From Lytechinus pictus (taxonomy: Eukaryota; Echinodermata; Echinoidea; Temnopleuroida; Toxopneustidae): a DNA stretch of 64,000 bases. The stretch covers positions 63,387,420 through 63,451,419 of the forward strand of contig NC_087247.1 of NCBI RefSeq assembly GCF_037042905.1, read 5' to 3'. Under the pieces are notes generated by a model. It was not told the origin of the DNA and ran no database searches. It worked only from the letters and a program-made list of their open reading frames with translations. Of the stretch, positions 56,016-64,000 are shown piece by piece. Each line of letters begins with the position of its first letter. Within the stretch, counting starts at the first letter, position 1. The position numbers and the translations under genes were made by a program.

Positions 56016-57383
56016 GGTTTTTTTTTTTTTTTTTGGGGGGGGGAGAACTGCCCTTATTTAATCAATATTACAGTAATTCAATGAATTTATGACACCATAC
56101 ATGTACAAATAGTATAGAAATGGTCCAAACAAACAATACATGTAGCATAAAAATTCTGTGTACATAGATAATGAAATTCATCAATAGAAAAGAATATTCT
56201 AATAGAATGTTATCTGATGATGCTATTGTCAACTTCTTTAAAAAAAATCTTGACAAAATTCTCTGCCACATCCTTGAGCAGGAATCGGCACCTTTCACTA
56301 TGGCTTCCCCGGATTTCCATTTTTTTTTTTGGTGACTTTTGTCAAGATGCCTAAAAGAGTTACTCGTAATCCATATGGACAAGTCATTGTAAAACCAAAG
56401 TTATAACTTCACAGGAAATAGGTGTTTAAGAAATGTCCTTTCATCATACAATCTATTGCAGAAAATGCATTTCTGCACAGACATATCAATCACAAAAGAA
56501 ATTCAAAATCTGAAACAAAGACTTGATATAAGTAACACATTCAAATTTTAATTTCATGGTACTACATAGCTAAATTGAATATTATAGTTTCATGTAGATT
56601 AAAGCATGGAGACACCAAAAAATGGCTATGCTTTATTTCATATTAAAAAATGTACAAGTAAATATAATTAAACTTTGAAATTAAATTAAAATAGAACATT
56701 CCACAATAAAGGTCTAAAACATATAAATATGTTTGATTCCATAAAACCATTATACCAAACTTTGAAACCAGACAAACACATAAACATACCTGAACAATCC
56801 AAAATATTATTTGATCAATATTCACACTTATAACTATATACTTCCATTATATAAATACATATTGATCCCTCCTTCTTTGTTCTCAGCAATAAGTACATTG
56901 TACAATAAAATGTTCAGTTTACTCTTAATAATTACACAATTCATGACAAATTTATTGCACTAAACACCTCACAATAACTGATTTCTAGCAATGTATACAA
57001 CTTTTGTGACAAGAAATAAAAAATTACTTTGTAAAATTGTCTGAATGTCACCTTGTTTTTAATTAACTGGCAGTTAAAAAGCAAATTGTAATTTCTATTA
57101 GAATTGAATAGCTCTGGATTATGTGCTGTAAAGTTAATTTGAAATACCATAAAACAAGTTGAAGTTACAGTGAAACATTACCCCATGAAAAACAAACGAA
57201 GAAATTATCTTTTTGCTTATCCTTTATAGCAAGATAAACAATAAGTAATAACAAGAAATTATTCTATGCAATATAATATATATTTTCTTAAATCCAATGT
57301 AAGGGGAATAATGATGAGTATACAACATTAACTGAATAATGGGGAGAAAATAGTATTCAAATTATTAGAAAGCAAATACATAT
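56016..57383 (-). other. Probable 3' UTR or intergenic sequence after the unidentified gene
   Basis: AT-rich with a T/G homopolymer pair at 56018-56043. Several minus-strand AATAAA-like hexamers are available downstream of the stop at 57384, so the true end is undecided. Confidence 0.3.
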
Positions 57384-60300
57384 TTAAGAACTTAATTCTA
57401 ATTGACCATGGCTCTCAGTAGCTGAGTTACCATCACAACAATCAGCATCCTCATCTTCATCTTCTCCATCGTACTCGATACTACCATGGTCTAATGCATC
57501 ACCAAACACTTCCTTCCATGTACGTCTTTCAACCTCAGGCGTGGCAATGATGTGATTGTATGAAAAGGTATCATCTTCAATAAATCCACTGCATGATTGT
57601 GTTCTGCGCTTGAAGTACCATTCAGTGAGGTAATCCTGAGGGCTAATGGCCGGACCAAGGTTGATACCAATACTACCGGCTGTGGACACGATGCTCTCAT
57701 CCTCATGGTGCGATGAAGATGTGGGTGGAGGACGTTGCTCTTGGTGTTGTTGGCGTAAGTTTCTACGATGACGTCTTCCACCTGTCTCTCCTTCCTTCCC
57801 ACCTTCCTCGTCCGAGGATGAGAAGTTGAAATGCCCTGCTTTGATGAGTAGACGTTTACGTTGCCGTCGGCGATGCCAGTTGGGTGGATTGTGAGGAGAC
57901 AAAAGGAAATCTGCTGTGATGGAGTAATCAGAATCATAACCTTCTTCCAGGGAGAACCAGTCTTCATCGTCAACGGGAGGAGGACCAGCTATCCACCCTA
58001 CAAAATTATAAAAAACAAGAAAATCACATCAGAACACACATATTGATAAAGTAAACCAAAGGTTTGTGTTTTATTTTTTTTTCAAATCATAATCAAACAG
58101 AGTTCTTTCTTGAACAAAATATTTATTGAATAGTTCAATGTGAATATCACAAAACATCAAATTTACAGAAAGATACACAAATTAAAATAATTCGAATAGA
58201 AAATATAGCATTGCTGGTTCATGAATTATATTACAAGCTAACAATTCTTAAATCATAATTATTGATACATCCTATATTAAATTTTAAACAGAAAAGTTTA
58301 CAATTCTATCTAAACTAACCTTTGATACTTACATGAAAAAAATTAAAATTTAATGCTCAAATTAAATATTTCATGCATATTTCATTTTAAAGGAGAATGA
58401 AACCCTTAAAACCAATTGAATTGTAATGAGACAGACAAAGCAAGAAAAAAAAGTAGGTGAAAGTTTTGAGAAAAACTATACTGATAATAGAAAGTTATGA
58501 GCATTTCAATGTTGAAATCAAGAATTCAATTGAGATCCTCTCATTGGCTGTATGAACAAATATGTGATGTCAATAATGAAGAACTTCCCCATTACTTTTA
58601 TTTCACTAAAAAGTCTATTTTATCAAGTTTTTTTGTAGATCAGCTATTCTTTCTGTAGAAAGACATGAAATACAGGTTTCACAAAACATGCGGATGAAGA
58701 GTGTACTGTACAAATGGGGGGGGAGGGGGGGGTGATCCATCAAAAATCTTGGTTGCATTGTCAAAGGAGGGGGGGGGTCTCCCAACTCCATTTCCCATAG
58801 CATTAACATTCTCAACATTCAAATGCTCATAACTTTATTTTTTTGTCCATTTTTTTCTTAACATTCATTCTTCATATTCTTTGATTTTTTGTTTCCATAA
58901 AAGTCAACTTGTTCCAAGGATTTCATTTCCATTTAAAGACACAAATGAACCATAATCATGCCTGAATATTTGAAAAAATAAATAAGTAAATGAATAAATA
59001 AATGCACGTTAGTCATTAAATATAAGAGTTAAAAATCATTCATTCTGCTTTACCCGCTATACCAGACGATATCAATAGAATCACTTGTTAATTGCTGAAT
59101 TGGACAGAAGAATTATCAAACCTTATCAGGGTGATTTCCTGTACAAATGCACCCTCTGCACTCTTCTAATGCTAGTAAGGTGAATTGATATTGACAATAT
59201 GCAGTTAGCCTTCCTTGCATATGCACATGGTCATCTAGAAAGGGCTTGCCCAAAATTATGATAAATGCTAGGTAATCTAGGCTAGTAGTCATATGGTACT
59301 GATAATAAACATCTCTAACACCATGCATTCAATATTCATTGTGAACAGGTAAAGTATACTTGTATGAATGTTACATTTATCATATAAAAGCATTATGTGT
59401 ACATACAAAAATGGAGGTATTAATACATGTAGAGTACCACAAAGACACATGCCACCATGATTTTCAGTTTCCCTAATGTATATTCTTTCTCCATGGGAGC
59501 ATGGGTCATTCATTACAGAGAACTTCTAAAGCAAATCGATCAATACTAATTAATCAGTTAATCAATAGATAACAATGTATAACAAGAGACCAATTAGTGT
59601 TAAAAATCTCCAGCAAAACAGCGAGTTCAAGGCTCGAAAAATAATATAATAGATTTTTAAACAAACTTTGCATACTTTTATAAAAGCCAATTTAACATGC
59701 AAATAATCAATGAATGCTCTAGTCTCCAACTTGTTTCTTGCAAATAGGCAGGGCATCAATATGTAGAATATATGTGTGTTTATCCAGAGATAAGAGTTTT
59801 AGCAATGAAACCAAATATTCTAGAAGCACCATAAACAATCAATTAGTATCTTCTCTTAGACTAAGATAAATAAGTTACAAAAGTTTGTTACAGACCAAAG
59901 TTCAAAACCTGATTTGTATGATGTTAACGAAATGCAAATCTTGCAAAAGGGAAGATTGTGCAGTACTTATCGGTATGTATATAGATGTACCCTCCATACG
60001 TGTAGCTGCTATGCTGCTCCTCTGAGTATCAATCAACATGGTTTGTAAATGATATGATGCAAATTATGCTTGCTATCATGCTTTTCATTTTTTTCAGTAC
60101 ATGGAGAAAAGACAAAGTTAAAAGATGTACGTAAAGGCTTCTGCATCTATCATCAATATCAATATTTTATTGTATAGTTTGATACAGAAAACCATTATTT
60201 ACCAAACAGGCAGACCTGTTACAATAGATGATTCCACCACATAACCTATGGGATGCACAATCAAGAGTATGAAATTGTGTATATATTTTCACATTCAATA

Positions 60301-60587
60301 GATATCAAACTGCAACTTTCTTATTCACATTATATAAATGTATTTGCATTTGGGATGCATTTAAATACTTCACTACTGCACCTTATTTATTTAACAGAAG
60401 CAAATATCATCATGTTCAAATTCTATTTCCAACACACCAAATATGGGATGCAAAAACAATTTTAAATGGAGTTAATAACCAATATATTACCTGTGTTTAA
60501 CCATAGTTCTATTAGTCTTGCTGCTCCAACAAAAAGTAAAAAGAAATAGGTGTACAAATCAGACACATGTATGCCAATTACAATGAT
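57384..60587 (-). CDS. Last two coding exons of an unidentified membrane protein
   Basis: Exon at 60587-60491 (97 nt) encodes IIVIGIHVSDLYTYFFLLFV then GAARLIELWLNT, a hydrophobic membrane segment followed by an amphipathic stretch. Its GTAATA donor joins in phase 1 to the exon at 57997-57384 (614 nt): GWIAGPPPVDDEDWF, SLEEGYDSDYS, PPNWHRRRQRKRLLIKAG, a Ser/Asp/Glu run, a Gln/His/Pro-rich segment, DYLTEWYFKRRTQSC, DTFSYNHIIATPEVERRTW, an acidic Asp/Glu run, and stop TAA at 57384. Upstream exons were not found inside the window. The tail looks cytosolic and phosphorylatable. I do not recognise the family. The gene converges on PCTP and probably begins beyond the right edge. Confidence 0.75.
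58389..58936. mobile_element. MITE related to the element at 37107, in the intron of the unidentified gene
   Basis: Left end AAAGGAGAATGAAACCCTTA, right end AAGGATTTCATTTCCATTTA, so the inverted ends are partly eroded. Internal words shared with the 37107 copy include GAAAGTTATGAGCATTT (near 58491) and TCAAATGCTCATAACT (near 58820). Two G runs lie near 58717-58731 and 58768-58777. No ORF. Confidence 0.75.
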
Positions 60588-62220
60588 CTGAAAATGTTCG
60601 TAACAAAATTCTTTAAAAAAAAATTATTGATGGTAGATCATTTTACAAACCTATTTTCAACACCATTAAAAAAAAAATATCACCTCTTCCCTACAATTGA
60701 CACTAATTAATAATTATTTAAAAATCACTAGAGACTGTCCTAGAATTTTCAGTACAAAATGGATAACTTTTAAGACGTCTTGACCAAGGCAACATATCAA
60801 ACCTGATTCAATTTATGTTCATATTAATAATCTTTATCTCAAGCTTAAAAGGCAAATCAATGCTGCCAAGAGGCTTGAGATTTAAATGTGACTTGAAGTA
60901 TAAATGCAAGAGACAATGTGAATTTGGTATTAAATTTGCAATATCATTGATGATTATATAGGATCAAACACCGTAGTACAGCACACATGAGCAGGAGCAA
61001 TCCAATGTGGGCTTATATTACCTCATATATTGGAAGTGAAATTCTACTTCAGTAGATTTGTCAAGGGCTACAAAACTATATTAAATCAAAATTATTAATA
61101 GCTGACACATCTACATACTTTGATAAACACAAGTTAAAATATGTCATCAACAGGATAGCCTAATCACATAAAACTTAATCATTAATGTACTTGTAACTAA
61201 TCATCTGTACTAATTTTCATGGAAACCTTCACTTTGCTTGTCTGTTGAGAAATGTTCCCATGGTAGTAATCATTGATGTAAAAATCTCTATTGAATGGTG
61301 ATTTTCATGCAATGGGGTCCAGAGGCTTATTCAATAAAAAAATCTTATGATTATGATAACTTGCCATTATGGTAACTACCACGCTAGCAGAGCTCAGCAG
61401 CTAATCAACATCATGATTTCCATGTCAGTTACAATTATGGAAAATTTGCCATTGTAATACGATTTTAAGAAACATATCCTTCAACTTCAATTATTGAATG
61501 TACTGCATAATTTGACAAAACTAATCCTGGAAAATGCATGCTTCCTTGCATTAAACCAAACTGGAAAAGACCAAGTAATCTAGATAAGTTGGAATCCAAA
61601 GTAGATCCTTCAAAAAAGGTAGTTTCATCAAAAACAATTTATTTAATGTGAAATGGTTTAGTAAAAGAAAAAAATGAGCATGCCCTCATGACACACTAGC
61701 ACTGTTTTATGGTTCTTGTTTTCAATTAGCATAACTATTCATTTTTTTAAATTTCCCAAAAGAGCTATCTATAATGATTTGTCTTACATGTAAATCACAA
61801 TCACCATGTAAACTACACTGGCATTTTAGTTTAAATGATGAAATACAAATAAAATATACATGAATTAAGAGTGCAGTTAGTAAAAATTATATCCATCTTT
61901 CAATAAGATAAACATTCAAAGAGTAGATGCAAATAAATAATTCATAAAATACAGTTCATACTAGTATTTAGTTATTTTCATAAATGTGAGTGTTACAATG
62001 TCATTGGTTTAAAACAAAATCTATAAAAGATAAATAGAAACATCCTCTACGATGAAATAGTATAATAAATAATAGGTTCTGATATTTGTTTGATATATCA
62101 TACTCAATACATTTCCTTTATTCACACTTTAAAATGTGTACATGTATTTGAAGAAAAAAAAGTTATACACCTGTGTTTACTTTTTAATTAGAAATAATGC
62201 ATTTTTAGTGTTAGTACATT
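60588..62220. other. Intron or upstream sequence of the unidentified gene, no further exon seen
   Basis: AT-rich. I looked for minus-strand segments with AG..GT borders in open frame and found none convincing. Confidence 0.35.
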
Positions 62221-62400
62221 TTTTTAGGTCAAGTCCACCCAAACAAAAAGTTGATTTATTAAACAGAAAGAAATCAAACAAGCATAATGCTGAAAATTCC
62301 ATCAAAGAAGGATGTATAATTAGGAAGTTACTAGAATTGAAATTCATCTTAATTTCACAAAACAGCTACATGCTAAACAGTCATTTCATGTAAATAGACA
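62221..62400. repeat. Fragment of a dispersed repeat
   Basis: Begins TTAGGTCAAGTCCACCC and AAAAAGTTGATTTATT. The opening resembles the stretch at about 6656. One-sided evidence. Confidence 0.35.
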
Positions 62401-63049
62401 AATTTCAAGTTGAACCAATCAATAAAGAATATTTATTTACATGTAGGCTAGGTACATGTCCAAAAGGTGTAAATCTGATTTTTCACTGCCTTTCACCTAC
62501 AAATGACCAAGATACACGATCCTAAAGAGATTTTCAAAATTGCGTGAAAAAGTATGTCTTTTTGTAACTTATATAATGACACTAATAAAAACATGTTCTG
62601 TTGTCTGTAAATTCACCATTTTTGTATTCTGTCAAATCTCATAGCCATTTTAAATTATCACTTTATTTTTTGCACTTTTTTAAACTGAGATTGACAATAT
62701 TTCAAGTTAAAAACACCCTCGAAAATGTGTGTTGCGAGTCACAAAAATGCATCCATAGTTCAGTTTGTTTAAAAAGTATTAGGCAGTAGTCCTGTATAGT
62801 TGATAAAAAGTAAGGAGCATATAGTTCTAAATCAAACCAGCAAAGAAGATTGCAAACTGGATACCCCTTCATTATGAAAAAACACCCTAAAGTGCTGTTA
62901 CATTAAGGTTTTTTAAAGGTTATGTCACTCGAGTCAAATATCACAACAAGTGGAACGCCTCTGGCAGTCTCGCCTGCATTACGCAATTTAATATAGCAGC
63001 AGTGCTAACTTTGAAAACTACTATAAAATAATCATTCACAAAAACATCA

Positions 63050-64000
63050 TTCATATAATGACATAATACCACGTTCATTGACCATAAATGACATTTGAAC
63101 GGAGACTTAAGACTGTCAACTACACCCATGTCCACATTTCATTCACTCTATCCATAAACTTTCAAAGTTATGATGGCACTTCATCAATTACCCCAACATG
63201 GCCTAAGTTTATTGACCTTAACTGACCTTTGACTTGGTTTTGTGACCTGAAACTCACAGGGGATGTTCAGTGATGCTTGATTACTCTTATATCCCAAGTT
63301 TTATGAACTAGATCCATAAACTTTCAGAGTTAGGATGGTAATTCAACAAATACCCCCAACACGGCCAAAGTTCATTGACCTTTAATGACCTTTGACCATG
63401 TGACCTGAAACTCGTACAGGATGTTCAGTGATACTTTATTACTCTTATGTCCAAGTTTTATGAACTAGATCCATAAACTTTCAGAGTTAGGATGGTAATT
63501 TAACATATACCCCCAACAAGGCCAAAGTTCATTGACCTTAAATGACCATTGACCATGGTCATGTGACCTGAAACTCGCACAGGATATTCAGTGGTACTTG
63601 ATTAACCTAATGTCCAAGTTTCATGAACTAAATCCATAAATTTTCAAAGTTATGATAGTAATTCAACAAATACCCCCAACTTGACCAAAGTTCATTGACC
63701 CTAAATGACCTTTGACCTTGGTCACGTGACCTGAAACTCGAGCAGGATGTTTACTAATACTTGATTAACCTTATGCCCAAGTTTCATGAACTAGGTCCAT
63801 ATACTTTCTAAGTTATGATGTCATTTAAAAAACTTAACCTTCGGTTAAGATTTCGAAAATAATTTTCCCAACATGGTCTAAGTTCATTGACCCTAAATGA
63901 CCTTTGACCTTGGTCATGTGACCTGAAACTCAGGCAGGATGTTCAGTAATACTTGATTAACCTTATGTCCAAGTTTCATGAACTAGGTCCATATACTTTC
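63050..64000. repeat. Tandem array, ~160-190 bp units with TGACCT pairs, continuing past the window
   Basis: Five units each with AAGTTCATTGACC, TGACCTTTGACC, CATGTGACCTGAAACTC, AGGATGTTCAGT, CTTGATTA, and TATGTCCAAGTTT then CATGAACTAGATCCATA. The last unit is cut by the window end. No ORF. Distinct from the array at 53345 but with the same TGACCT bias. Confidence 0.85.

Overview
The window is animal nuclear DNA: AT-rich, intron-rich and loaded with repeats. Short exons with GT..AG borders make up all convincing genes. The many-domain C-type lectin gene and the abundance of AGGCCT-containing intron repeats suggest an echinoderm, most likely a sea urchin. This is inference from sequence style, not a search result.

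Three genes are supported. (1) A very large minus-strand gene (7091-36558) was rebuilt here as 42 coding exons. Their summed length is 5820 nt, an intact frame of 1939 residues: signal peptide, 12 C-type lectin-like domains (CTLDs), one PAN/apple-like domain inserted between CTLD5 and CTLD6, a short stalk, one transmembrane helix and a tail carrying FDNALY, which closely resembles the FENTLY endocytosis motif of the vertebrate mannose receptor. It looks like a multivalent endocytic or pattern-recognition receptor. (2) A plus-strand gene (42383-50094; 6 coding exons, 208 residues) is a complete phosphatidylcholine transfer protein (PCTP/STARD2-like, START domain). It is divergent from the lectin gene, with about 5.8 kb between the two start codons. 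(3) A minus-strand gene is present only by its last two coding exons (60491-60587 and 57384-57997). They encode a hydrophobic segment and an acidic/basic cytoplasmic tail of a membrane protein I do not recognise. It converges on PCTP.

Layout: 1-7090 is repeat territory (a GC-rich block, a 5'-truncated LINE, TG/TATG microsatellites, a composite tandem-repeat element, C-runs). 7091-36558 is the lectin gene, whose introns carry a MITE with a perfect 6-bp target duplication, a second copy of the composite element, and fragments of its own exons. 36560-42380 is intergenic and dense in inverted-repeat elements, one of them within about 300 bp of the PCTP start codon. 42383-50094 is PCTP. 50095-57383 is intergenic with a TIR element and a tandem-repeat element rich in TGACCT motifs. 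57384-60587 is the unidentified gene. From about 63060 to the window end runs a tandem array containing DR1-type nuclear-receptor half-site pairs.

The lectin receptor is the most notable item. Its 12 CTLDs differ systematically in the sugar-binding tripeptide (EPN, QPD, EPS, EPT, LPT), so a single chain may combine mannose-type, galactose-type and non-sugar-binding modules. Exon boundaries were placed by hand from splice signals and reading-phase continuity. No alignment or expression data were available.
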